This document shows, in pieces, positions 7,693 to 14,125 of a DNA stretch of 17,896 nt. Numbering within the stretch: the first letter of the stretch is position 1; every line of letters starts with the position of its first letter. Under the pieces are notes generated by a model that saw nothing but the letters and a program-made list of their open reading frames with translations, made no database searches and had not been told where the DNA came from. Location of the stretch: NCBI GenBank assembly GCA_038223165.1, contig JBBRHE010000060.1:1-17896 (forward strand), given 5' to 3'. This stretch comes from DASYHQ01 sp038223165. GTDB taxonomy: Bacteria > Planctomycetota > Phycisphaerae > Tepidisphaerales > Tepidisphaeraceae. Both the position numbers and the translations under genes were made by a program.

Positions 7693-8874
7693 ATGAGTCT
7701 ACAATCCTTTCTCGACTGGTTCGCCGGTGGTGACATGCCGTACCGGACCCTGTTCCACTGCATGCGGGGGGACATGTTCTGGATCGTCACCACAGTCACA
7801 CTCGACCTTGCCGTTGCGACGGGGTACATGCTGATCATGTCGCACTGGTGGCGCAACGAGCGCACCTTGCCCGACATCCCCGCCAAGCAGGTGCTGCGCG
7901 GCATGCGGAACATCTTCCTGCTCTGTGGCATCTGTGGTTACCTCTTCATCCCCATCAAACTCTTCTGGCCGGCGTGGCGGTTGTACGACATCGTGATGGT
8001 CTTCCTCGTCTACTCGACTTGGCGATACGCGCTCCAGGCTCGCAATTTCAAGGTCGTCTACGGCGAGATCGGGCGGAACAAGGAACTGTCCGACAATCTG
8101 GAGAAGAGCCGTGAAGAGAGCAAACGCAAGAGCTTCTTCCTCAACGCGATCAGTCACGACCTGCGCACCCCTCTCAACGCAATCATCCTCCAGTCTCACC
8201 TGGCCGAGGTGAACCAGGCGACCAACGACCAGGCGGCGCTTGCGGCGACCGTGCGCGACATGCGCTCCAGCGCCAAGGCCACCGCCGACCTGCTGAACAC
8301 GCTGCTCGAATATGCCAAGCTCGACTTCGCTGCTGAACCTGTTCATCAAGATGTCTTCCCGTTGGCCGACCTGGTTACCGAAGTCCTTCAGCGTCAGCAC
8401 ACTGTCGCCGCGGCGCGAGGGCTTTGGTTGCGGTCGAGCGTGCCGACCGACCTGATGATCCGCTGCGACCTGTCGAAGCTTGACCGGGTGCTGACCAACC
8501 TGATCAGCAATGCCATCAAGTTCACCAACGAAGGTGGTATTCGCGTTGAGATCGACGCTCGCGGAGCCAATGTCGAACTGCACGTCATCGACACCGGGGT
8601 CGGTATCGACCCTGCCGTCATCGACACACTGTTCGACGAGTTCGTCCAGCTCGACAATGCCGAACGCAATCACACCAAGGGTTTCGGCCTTGGTCTGACC
8701 ATCGCCCGGCGACTCGCTTGCCAGTGGGGGGGTGACATCAGTGTCAATAGTGGCAAGGGCTCGGGCAGCCGGTTCACGATTCTGCTGCCGAACGCTCGGG
8801 TCGATGCGGCGTCACTGGGATTGACGGTTGGGGAAACCAACCTAGCCAATCAAGTGACAGCAACTGTCGGCTAA
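7693..8874 (+). CDS. Membrane sensor histidine kinase with ethylene-receptor-like N-terminus
   Basis: A 393-aa sensor kinase. Three membrane helices (about 28-50, 72-92 and 97-115) are followed by a short coiled linker. The HisKA domain carries the phosphorylated His155 in 'NAISHDLRTPLNAI'. The HATPase domain has the N box 'NLISNAIKFTNEGG', G1 'DTGVGIDP' and G2 'GFGLGLTIARRL'. The membrane part resembles the ethylene-binding domain of ETR1. Asp38 and Tyr45 keep the D25/Y32 spacing, and Cys78 lies exactly 33 residues after Tyr45, as C65 does after Y32. The position of the copper-ligand His69 is Gly82, so the copper site is probably lost or altered. There is no receiver domain and no response regulator nearby, so its partner is elsewhere. 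GGGAAG lies 5 bases before the ATG. It probably belongs to the operon of the preceding phosphatase gene. Confidence 0.9.
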   Translation: MSLQSFLDWFAGGDMPYRTLFHCMRGDMFWIVTTVTLDLAVATGYMLIMSHWWRNERTLPDIPAKQVLRGMRNIFLLCGICGYLFIPIKLFWPAWRLYDIVMVFLVYSTWRYALQARNFKVVYGEIGRNKELSDNLEKSREESKRKSFFLNAISHDLRTPLNAIILQSHLAEVNQATNDQAALAATVRDMRSSAKATADLLNTLLEYAKLDFAAEPVHQDVFPLADLVTEVLQRQHTVAAARGLWLRSSVPTDLMIRCDLSKLDRVLTNLISNAIKFTNEGGIRVEIDARGANVELHVIDTGVGIDPAVIDTLFDEFVQLDNAERNHTKGFGLGLTIARRLACQWGGDISVNSGKGSGSRFTILLPNARVDAASLGLTVGETNLANQVTATVG

Positions 8875-9062
8875 GCGTAAGTGTCACCGGTTGGATCACC
8901 ACCTGTGCCTCGCCGGTGCTGATTGCCTTGGTCAGCCGAACCAGGGATTTCTCCTGCATCAACACACTTCCCTCGCGATCGTAGTGGTGGCATGCACTGG
9001 CGCGCCGCGCTTGCGTCGGTGCCGCTAGTGGGTTGTGATGCGACGATCATCACGGAGGACGC

Positions 9063-10046
9063 ATGGCAGCAGATCGACCGAACATCCTGGTTACCGGGGC
9101 CGCAGGCTTCATCGGCTCGCACGCGGCTCAGGAGCTGCTGGCACGCGGTTATCACGTCATCGGCATCGACAACTTCTCTGACTTCTACGACCGCGCCTGG
9201 AAAGAGCTGAACCTCTCCAGCATCACGTCGCTTGGTGAGAAGTTCGACGTCGAGGAGATGGACATCACCGACGGCGCCAAGATCGACGCGCTCGTCGCCA
9301 AGACCAAACCCGTCGGCATCCTCCACCTGGCTGCCATGGCGGGCGTGCGACCCAGCATCGAGCAACCCGCGTACTACGCGCGCGTCAACGTCGAGGGGAC
9401 GACGCATCTGCTGCAGGCTGCCGTGAACCACGGTGTGCGCAAGTTCGCGTTCGCCAGCAGTTCGAGCGTCTACGGCAACCTCGCGAAGATCCCGTTCAGT
9501 GAGGAGGACCCGGTCGCTGAACCCATCAGCCCTTACGCAGCCACCAAGCGCGCCGGTGAACTGCTCTGCTACACGTTCTGGCACCTGTACAAACTGCCTG
9601 TCTCGTGCCTGCGATTCTTCACGGTCTACGGTCCTCGCCAGCGCCCCGACCTGGCGATCCACAAGTTCACCCGGTTGATCTCGGCTGGCAAACCAATCCC
9701 CTTCTTCGGTGACGGCACGACCAGTCGCGACTACACGTTCGTCGACGACATCGTCTCGGGCATCATGGCGTCACTCGAGAAGGGTGACCGCTACCGCATC
9801 TACAACCTCGGTGGCAGCAGCCCCGTCACACTGACCGAACTGATCGCCGAGCTCGAACGCGCCGTCGGCAAGCCTGCCATCCTCGACAAGCGCCCCGCGC
9901 AACTCGGTGACGTCGAACGCACCTTCGCAGACCTTACCCGCGCAAAAGCGGAATTGGGTTACGAACCGAAGACGACGCTCGCCGAGGGGTTGCGCAAGTT
10001 CGTCGGGTGGTATCGCGAGTTTGGGCACCTGTACAAGACCCCGTGA
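9063..10046 (+). CDS. NAD-dependent sugar-nucleotide epimerase, UDP-glucuronate 4-epimerase-like
   Basis: A 327-aa extended short-chain dehydrogenase. The NAD-binding 'VTGAAGFIGSH' (10-20) is at the N-terminus. 'SSSSVYG' (132-138) gives the catalytic Ser, and Tyr158/Lys162 form the YxxxK pair in 'YAATKRAGE'. 'FTVYGPRQRPDLAIHKF' strongly recalls UDP-glucuronate 4-epimerases, which have the pattern GP-x-x-RPDMA. Such enzymes make UDP-galacturonate for surface polysaccharides. UDP-glucose 4-epimerase or a dehydratase remain possible. GGAGG precedes the ATG by 4 bases. The 188-base gap upstream contains no gene and no clear promoter. Together with the two glycosyltransferases it suggests envelope glycan synthesis, although it is not in one operon with them. 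Confidence 0.92.
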   Translation: MAADRPNILVTGAAGFIGSHAAQELLARGYHVIGIDNFSDFYDRAWKELNLSSITSLGEKFDVEEMDITDGAKIDALVAKTKPVGILHLAAMAGVRPSIEQPAYYARVNVEGTTHLLQAAVNHGVRKFAFASSSSVYGNLAKIPFSEEDPVAEPISPYAATKRAGELLCYTFWHLYKLPVSCLRFFTVYGPRQRPDLAIHKFTRLISAGKPIPFFGDGTTSRDYTFVDDIVSGIMASLEKGDRYRIYNLGGSSPVTLTELIAELERAVGKPAILDKRPAQLGDVERTFADLTRAKAELGYEPKTTLAEGLRKFVGWYREFGHLYKTP

Positions 10047-10076
10047 TCCCATCGCGCCCAGTCACAGAAATTAAAG

Positions 10077-10154
10077 TTTTCGACCCGTTCCTTCCTCCAT
10101 TCGCCACGTAACCGCAACGCCAGCGAGCGCTTGGCCGCACAGACGGGTCGAAAA
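10077..10154. repeat. 12-bp perfect inverted repeat, arms 54 bases apart
   Basis: TTTTCGACCCGT at 10077-10088 is the exact reverse complement of ACGGGTCGAAAA at 10143-10154. It lies 30 bases beyond the epimerase stop. In a transcript it would close a long stem, recalling processing stems or an extended terminator. There is no T-run after the second arm. Confidence 0.6.
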
Positions 10155-10157
10155 GTC

Positions 10158-10220
10158 CGATTCGAAACCGACATACAAACGACATACAAACGACCGAAAC
10201 CGACACGAAACGACACGAAA
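10158..10220. repeat. Tandem repeat of 10-11 bp units beginning CGA and ending AAA(C)
   Basis: Six consecutive units are seen: CGATTCGAAAC, CGACATACAAA twice, CGACCGAAAC, then CGACACGAAA twice. They end in the palindrome at 10221-10232. The unit length is close to one DNA helical turn, so the short A-runs lie on the same face, which can produce intrinsic bending. Confidence 0.7.
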
Positions 10221-10251
10221 CGACGGCCGTCGATATGAACCCATTCTTCAC

Positions 10252-10264
10252 TTGTCAAAGAGCA
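10252..10264 (-). promoter_or_regulatory. boxA-like transcription antitermination motif
   Basis: The minus strand reads TGCTCTTTGACAA, one base away from the first 12 bases of the E. coli rRNA-leader boxA (TGCTCTTTAACA), which binds NusB-NusE. It matches the G-containing forms found before many bacterial 16S genes. No rRNA gene follows in this direction; instead come the tandem and inverted repeats at 10077-10220. It may mark the leader of an RNA, a relic of an rRNA operon, or be chance. Confidence 0.4.
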
Positions 10265-10474
10265 TCGTGAACAGTTCTCACCGTTGATCGGCAGGACCCG
10301 TTCCTACTCTCTACGAACTCAGTGCGCGCCAGAGCGCTATGCGGTGCAATTCGTTCGGCGAGTTGCGGAATGTCTGGAGGAATGCAGAGACAATTGTGTT
10401 GAAATGCTCAGTCAATCGCTGCGCGCCGGATCACCGCTGCGCGCACTCGATCATTTACGATCCGGGATTCAGGT

Positions 10475-10602
10475 ACGCGAAGGCGCGAAGCTCGCCAAGT
10501 AAAATACACGCGTAGGAAAGGCGGAAATCGTGGTTTCCATTTCCCTCCACGCCAGTCTTCGATCTACTTCGCGTTTTCTTTGCGCCCTTCGCGCCTTCGC
10601 GT
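10475..10602. repeat. 16-bp inverted repeat pair, REP-like element
   Basis: ACGCGAAGGCGCGAAG at 10475-10490 is the exact reverse complement of 10587-10602. Similarity continues inward from both arms with gaps (GGCGC, AAGAAAAC and CGCG-like blocks), so the two ends look like diverged copies of one roughly 35-base motif in opposite orientation. The layout resembles a paired REP element or a small non-autonomous element. Confidence 0.6.
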
Positions 10603-10616
10603 CTCTAACAATTTCA

Positions 10617-10648
10617 CGCAGACACGCGGACACGCGGACACGCAGACA
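10617..10648. repeat. Four tandem copies of an 8-bp unit CGC(A/G)GACA
   Basis: Units at 10617, 10625, 10633 and 10641 read CGCAGACA, CGCGGACA, CGCGGACA and CGCAGACA. Alternating CGCACGCGCG follows to 10660. The array abuts the stop codon of the acetyltransferase gene, whose 3' end is at 10662. It is typical of slipped-strand expansion. Confidence 0.75.
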
Positions 10649-10661
10649 CGCGCACGCGCGA

Positions 10662-11198
10662 TCACGCGCTCGTCATTCCCTGCAACACGCGGATGCTTAG
10701 CCCCTTCGGTGTCGGGTGCGCGTTGGGCGCGTCGATCACTTTCACGTCCGCCAATTCGTGGACCATCGCGATCTCGTCGCAGTTGTCGTTCTTGGGGCAC
10801 TTGACGCAGTCGCTCCAGACCTTCAATGGCAGCGTGTCCTTTTCGACGACCTTAAAGCCGAGCTTTTCGAAGAAGGTTTTCTCGTACGTCAGTGACATCA
10901 GCTTGCGGATCTCGAGCCGCCTTGCGTCGGCGATGCACCATTGGACCAGTGCCTTGCCGATCCCCTGACCGCGATAGTTGTCGTCCACCGCCAGTGACCG
11001 CACCTCGGCCAGGTCCGCCCAGATCAGTCCCAGCGCGACACAGCCGACCACCTTGCCGTCGCGTTCAAAAACCGCGAACGCGCGCAGATTCTCATACAAC
11101 TCTGCGTAGCTCTTGAACAGCATTTTGCCCAGTTCGGCATGGCTGTTCACGATCCGCTGGATCTCGGGAACGTCGTGGATGGTGGCAAAGCGAATCAT
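10662..11198 (-). CDS. GNAT acetyltransferase, short N-acetylglutamate synthase-like
   Basis: A 178-aa cytoplasmic GNAT acetyltransferase. The acetyl-CoA loop is 'RGQGIGKAL' (76-84) after the strand 'AEVRSLAVDD' (64-73). 'TYEKTFFEKLGFKVVEKDTLPLKVW' runs from about 104 to 128. The C-terminal part has 'CVKCPKNDNCDEIAM' with Cys131, Cys134 and Cys140, a cysteine pattern I associate with ArgA-like short N-acetylglutamate synthases that start arginine synthesis. These may act alone or with an argininosuccinate lyase; no arginine gene is nearby, so the assignment is moderate. The protein seems complete, although its last codons run into a repeat array. The 78-base gap upstream separates it from the RidA-like gene and contains a candidate promoter flanked by inverted half-sites. 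Confidence 0.88.
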   Translation of the reverse strand: MIRFATIHDVPEIQRIVNSHAELGKMLFKSYAELYENLRAFAVFERDGKVVGCVALGLIWADLAEVRSLAVDDNYRGQGIGKALVQWCIADARRLEIRKLMSLTYEKTFFEKLGFKVVEKDTLPLKVWSDCVKCPKNDNCDEIAMVHELADVKVIDAPNAHPTPKGLSIRVLQGMTSA

Positions 11199-11205
11199 CG
11201 TTGTT

Positions 11206-11253
11206 GTAACAAACTATAGCACAGTACGCTGGCCGAGCGTGAATGTTTGTTAC
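11206..11253 (-). promoter_or_regulatory. Promoter of acetyltransferase gene flanked by inverted 9-bp half-sites
   Basis: GTAACAAAC (11206-11214) and GTTTGTTAC (11245-11253) are perfect reverse complements 30 bases apart. A minus-strand -10 box TATAGT (11218-11213) overlaps the downstream half-site by two bases, and the other half-site lies around where a -35 region would be. The ATG is at 11198. This is the geometry of an operator bound by a dimeric or looping regulator. The -35 hexamer itself is weak. Confidence 0.4.
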
Positions 11254-11276
11254 GGCGGCCTGACGGGTGGCTCCTC

Positions 11277-11735
11277 TCATGCCACCTCAAAGATAAATTC
11301 CACCTCAACACTCGCATCCAGCGGCAGGACATTCACACCCACCGCCGCCCGCGCGTGTTTGCCGGCTTCACCAAGCAGTTGGACGAGGAACTCACTGGCC
11401 CCGTTGGCGACCTTCGGTTGGGCGGTAAAACCAGTGTCCGACGCGACAAACGCCCCGACCCGCACGATGCCGACGATCACGTCCACCGACGGCAACACCG
11501 TCGCCGCGGCGGCCAGGCCGTTGATCACACACTGCCTCGCCGCGGCGGTGGCATCGTCCACGCTGGTCTTCGACGGCACCGTCCCGGTCACCATCAGTAT
11601 CCCATCCTTCATCGGCAACTGACCGGCAACGAAAACCAGATTGCCCACCCGCTTGGCCGGTACGTACGCGCCAAACGGCCCAGCGACAGCAGGGAGGACG
11701 ATGTTCAAACTCGCGAGCGTGGAAGAGAGTGGCAT
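11277..11735 (-). CDS. RidA / YjgF family protein
   Basis: A 152-aa member of the YjgF/YER057c/UK114 (Rid) family, which usually forms trimers and hydrolyses reactive enamine/imine intermediates of amino-acid breakdown. Seen here are 'GNLVFVAGQLPMKDG' (31-45), 'ATAAARQCVINGLAAA' (62-77) and the C-terminal 'HARAAVGVNVLPLDASVEVE' (127-146). Arg129 fits the substrate-carboxylate Arg needed for deaminase activity (Arg105 in E. coli RidA). At about 150 aa it belongs to the longer YjgF-like subgroup rather than classic 128-aa RidA, so the true substrate is unknown. It lies upstream of the acetyltransferase on the same strand with a 78-base gap. The start codon is 7 bases from a TAGAAT -10 box, suggesting a leaderless message. 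Confidence 0.9.
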   Translation of the reverse strand: MPLSSTLASLNIVLPAVAGPFGAYVPAKRVGNLVFVAGQLPMKDGILMVTGTVPSKTSVDDATAAARQCVINGLAAAATVLPSVDVIVGIVRVGAFVASDTGFTAQPKVANGASEFLVQLLGEAGKHARAAVGVNVLPLDASVEVEFIFEVA

Positions 11736-11742
11736 GGCGGGA

Positions 11743-11748
11743 ATTCTA
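11743..11748 (-). promoter_or_regulatory. Candidate -10 box (TAGAAT) of RidA-like gene, leaderless
   Basis: The minus strand reads TAGAAT, then TCCCGCC, then the ATG at 11735. Transcription would start at or within a base or two of the ATG. The -35 region is poorly matched, so confidence rests on the -10 box and its position. Confidence 0.35.
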
Positions 11749-11798
11749 CCGAATCTACGAGGTCACTAAAGCGTTCGCCTTGCGAGTAGTAACCCAAA

Positions 11799-11872
11799 TG
11801 CACCCGGGTGGGCTCGAACCACCGACCGGCGGATTAGAAATCCGCTGCTCTATCCAACTGAGCTACGGGTGC
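11799..11872 (-). tRNA. tRNA-Arg (anticodon UCU)
   Basis: The minus strand folds into a full cloverleaf of 74 bases. The acceptor stem GCACCCG pairs with CGGGTGC, followed by discriminator A. The D arm has GCTC/GAGC around AGTTGGATA. The anticodon stem GCGGA/TCCGC encloses loop TTTCTAA with anticodon TCT, and the T arm GGTGG/CCACC encloses TTCGAGC. The anticodon reads AGA (and possibly AGG) arginine codons, which are rare in the surrounding genes. The 3' CCA is not encoded; TTTGGG follows. A promoter lies immediately upstream. Confidence 0.97.
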
Positions 11873-11883
11873 CCGGCGGACGG

Positions 11884-11912
11884 ATTGTAACGGGCCTTGG
11901 CTCCGCCGTCAG
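11884..11912 (-). promoter_or_regulatory. Sigma-70-type promoter of tRNA-Arg
   Basis: On the minus strand CTGACG (11912-11907) and TACAAT (11889-11884) are 17 bases apart. Transcription would begin about 4 bases before the mature tRNA 5' end at 11872. Its -35 side lies in the loop of, and its spacer overlaps, the hairpin at 11900-11927. Confidence 0.6.
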
Positions 11913-11927
11913 CAGGGTAGGCGGAGC
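11900..11927. repeat. 8-bp perfect hairpin overlapping the tRNA promoter
   Basis: GCTCCGCC (11900-11907) pairs exactly with GGCGGAGC (11920-11927) around a 12-base loop. No T-run follows on either strand, so it is not an intrinsic terminator. It may be part of a larger repeat family with the element at 11967. Confidence 0.5.
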
Positions 11928-11966
11928 GTTGAAATTGACCTCCGCGTTCACCAAGTTTGCCAGAAT

Positions 11967-12131
11967 TGTAGTGGCGACACCTGCGTCTCGGTGCGGCGCA
12001 ACTGCAATTTCTTCCGTACCATGGACGGCCCACCCATGCCTTCGCCATTGACAAAAACAAACACGGGCGAGCCGCCCGTGGTACGGCAGAACGATGCTGC
12101 GCATCACCGCGACGCAGGCGTCGCCACTACA
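11967..12131. repeat. 165-bp palindromic MITE-like element with 34-bp terminal inverted repeats
   Basis: The left arm 11967-12000 and the reverse complement of the right arm 12098-12131 agree at 30 of 34 positions, beginning with an identical TGTAGTGGCGAC. Pairing continues inward: CCGTACCA near 12014 matches TGGTACGG near 12079-12086, flanked by GACGG/CGCCC-type blocks. The right half contains its own perfect hairpin, CACGGGCG-AGC-CGCCCGTG (12062-12080). The loop around 12040-12060 is AT-rich. No coding potential is seen. The structure is that of a small non-autonomous mobile element or a large REP-type palindrome. It lies 28 bases beyond the pckG stop and could also stabilise or end that transcript. 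Confidence 0.7.
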
Positions 12132-12159
12132 GAGGGAGGAAAATGTCGGGTTGAAGGCG

Positions 12160-13974
12160 CTATAAGCGAGTCACCAGCAATTCCCGCTGGAAGATCATTT
12201 CCTTGGGCAGATCACCCGCCAGCTTCAGGAAGAGTTCTTCCTGGCTCATGATCTCGGCCTTGACCTCTTCAAGATTGACCGACTGAAGTTGCTTCATCTG
12301 GTCACGGGTGACGGCGAGGCCTTCGATGTCGATGTCCTCGGCGCGGGGCATCCAACCGATGGCGGTTTCCTTCGCGTAGGCACGACCCTGGCAGCGGTCG
12401 ATGATCCACTTTAGAACGCGCATGTTTTCACCAAAGCCGGGCCACAGGTAGCGGCCCTGGTCGTCCTTGCGGAACCAGTTGACGTTGAAGATGCGCGGGC
12501 AGTCGCTCATCTTCTTGCGCATGCGAAACCAGTGGACGAGGTAGTCGCGAATGTTGTAGCCAATGAACGGCAGCATCGCCATCGGGTCTCGACGGACGAC
12601 GCCTTGCTGGCCGACGGCCGCGGCGGTGGTCTCGGAGCCCATGGTGGCGCCGAGGTAGACGCCGTGGACCCAGTTGAATGCCTGGAAGACGAGCGGAATG
12701 GTGCGGCTGCGGCGTCCACCGAAAATGATCGCCGACACGACGACCCCGTCGGGATCGTTCGCAGCGGGGTCGAGCGCGGGGTTGTTCACCATCGGCGCAG
12801 TAAACCGACTGTTCGGGTGCGACGCCTTGCGACCGCTGTCGGGGGTCCATTCCTGGCCTTGCCAGTCGATCGCCTTGGGTGGGGCGGCGTCGGTCTTGCC
12901 TTCCCACCAAACGTCACCATCGGGCGTAAGCGCGACATTGGTGTAGATCGTGTCCTTGTTCATCGCGAACATGGCGTTGGGGTTGGTGTGCAGGCTGGTG
13001 CCGGGGACGACGCCAAAGTAGCCCGCCTCGGGGTTGATCGCGCGAAGACGACCCGACTTTTCGTCGACCCACATCCAGACGATGTCATCACCCACAGTGG
13101 TGATTTTCCACCCCTGGTCCGTGTACTTTTTCGGTGGAATGAGCATCGCAAAATTCGTCTTGCCGCAACTGCTGGGAAACGCCGCAGCGACGTAGGTCTT
13201 CTCGCCTTGCGGACTCTGCGCGCCCATGAGCAGCATGTGCTCGGCCATCCAGCCTTGCTGCTGACCTAAAACGCTGGCGATGCGCAGCGCCAGGCACTTT
13301 TTGCCCAGAAGGGCGTTGCCACCATAGCCACTGCCGAAGGACCAGATGGTGTTGTCGTACGGGAAATGGCAGATGTACCGCCGTTCGGGGTTCACGTCGC
13401 CCAGCGAGTGCAGGCAGCGCGTGAACTCGTCGCTTTCACCGAGCTGCTTCCATGCGACATCGCCCATGCGGGTCATGATGCGCATATTCAGGACGACGTA
13501 GATGCTGTCGGTCAGCTCGACGCCCACCTTGGCCAGCGGGCTGCCGATCGGGCCCATGACAAACGGCACGACGTACATCGTGCGCCCCTTCATGCAGCCA
13601 TCGAACAACGGGCGCAGCTTCGCGTAGCCGGCCTTGGTCTCCATCCAGTTGTTGGTGGGGCCTGCCATGTCTTCGGACGGGGTACAGATGAAAGTCAGAT
13701 GTTCAGATCGCGCCACATCGTTGGGGTTGCTGCGATGCAGGTAGCAGTTGGGCAGCTTCTGTTCGTTCAACTTAATCAGCACGCCCGCGTCGATGGCTTG
13801 CTGCGTCAGGCGAACGCGTTCTGCTTTACTGCCGTCACACCAGACGACCTGGTCGGGCCGACAGAGGTCGATCATCTTCTGGACCCACTTGGTCACCTGC
13901 ACGTTGGCTGCAGGAGAAGGTTTGGAATGATCGATGGTAGACGCTTGAGAAATCGTTGGATTGGCAATGGTCAT
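12160..13974 (-). CDS. pckG: Phosphoenolpyruvate carboxykinase (GTP)
   Basis: A complete 604-aa GTP-dependent PEP carboxykinase, close to the usual 600-620. It converts oxaloacetate plus GTP to PEP, CO2 and GDP in the cytoplasm, the first committed step of gluconeogenesis, or the reverse in anaplerosis. The GTP P-loop is 'AAAFPSSCGKTNFAM' (263-277) with the active-site Cys270 typical of the GTP class. Metal-binding 'VGDDIVWM' follows. Other class features are 'FGGRRSRTIPLV', 'HWFRMRK', 'NVNWFRKD' and 'WPGFGENMRVLKWI'. The ATP-type enzyme lacks these. The ATG at 13974 has GAGG 7 bases upstream. A weak TTGCCA-17-ATAGAA promoter may lie about 30 bases further up. The patatin-like gene diverges across 151 bases. 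Confidence 0.97.
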   Translation of the reverse strand: MTIANPTISQASTIDHSKPSPAANVQVTKWVQKMIDLCRPDQVVWCDGSKAERVRLTQQAIDAGVLIKLNEQKLPNCYLHRSNPNDVARSEHLTFICTPSEDMAGPTNNWMETKAGYAKLRPLFDGCMKGRTMYVVPFVMGPIGSPLAKVGVELTDSIYVVLNMRIMTRMGDVAWKQLGESDEFTRCLHSLGDVNPERRYICHFPYDNTIWSFGSGYGGNALLGKKCLALRIASVLGQQQGWMAEHMLLMGAQSPQGEKTYVAAAFPSSCGKTNFAMLIPPKKYTDQGWKITTVGDDIVWMWVDEKSGRLRAINPEAGYFGVVPGTSLHTNPNAMFAMNKDTIYTNVALTPDGDVWWEGKTDAAPPKAIDWQGQEWTPDSGRKASHPNSRFTAPMVNNPALDPAANDPDGVVVSAIIFGGRRSRTIPLVFQAFNWVHGVYLGATMGSETTAAAVGQQGVVRRDPMAMLPFIGYNIRDYLVHWFRMRKKMSDCPRIFNVNWFRKDDQGRYLWPGFGENMRVLKWIIDRCQGRAYAKETAIGWMPRAEDIDIEGLAVTRDQMKQLQSVNLEEVKAEIMSQEELFLKLAGDLPKEMIFQRELLVTRL

Positions 13975-14110
13975 CGTGGGCCTCGTTATGAGCTACGTAT
14001 CCTAACCCCTTCTATCCCATCGTGCGCGAACTTGGCAACGTACTGATGCGGGCATATGCAGTTGTTTTCACACGGCTGGTACCGCGCCCTTGTTTTGCGC
14101 GCACCGCAGG

Positions 14111-14116
14111 TACAAT
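14111..14116 (+). promoter_or_regulatory. -10 box (TACAAT) of patatin-like gene, near-leaderless
   Basis: TACAAT is followed by CCCCGCGAC and the ATG at 14126, so transcription would start about 3 bases before the start codon. TTGTTT at 14090-14095 could act as -35 with a short 15-base spacer. There is no ribosome site. Confidence 0.45.
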
Positions 14117-14125
14117 CCCCGCGAC

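Larger units (their letters stand above)
10047..10661. other. Repeat-rich intergenic region of 615 bases without a convincing gene
   Basis: No frame here looks coding: the longest plus frame (10284-10502) lacks a good start, codon bias and any recognisable motif. The region holds at least five kinds of repeat or signal, listed separately: a 12-bp inverted repeat, a 10-11 bp tandem array, a minus-strand boxA motif, a 16-bp inverted pair and an 8-bp tandem array. The 11-mer GACCCGTTCCT occurs twice in direct orientation (10082-10092 and 10295-10305). A perfect 12-bp palindrome, CGACGGCCGTCG, is at 10221-10232. Confidence 0.6.

Noticed and set aside
7068..7931. 287-aa minus frame across the HAD and histidine kinase genes
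   Set aside because: It spans two well supported plus-strand genes and has no recognisable domain.
8871..9662. 263-aa minus frame opposite the epimerase
   Set aside because: Shadow of the epimerase; no motif and no start signal.
10284..10502. 72-aa plus frame in the repeat-rich spacer
   Set aside because: It lacks an ATG start and ribosome site, and its end runs into the REP-like repeat; no similarity recognised.
10617..10660. Possible CRISPR array from short regularly spaced repeats
   Set aside because: The units are 8 bp and directly adjacent with no unique spacers, and no cas gene is present.
12532..13269. 245-aa open frame antisense to pckG
   Set aside because: The pckG frame opposite is unambiguous; the antisense frame is a by-product of its codon bias.
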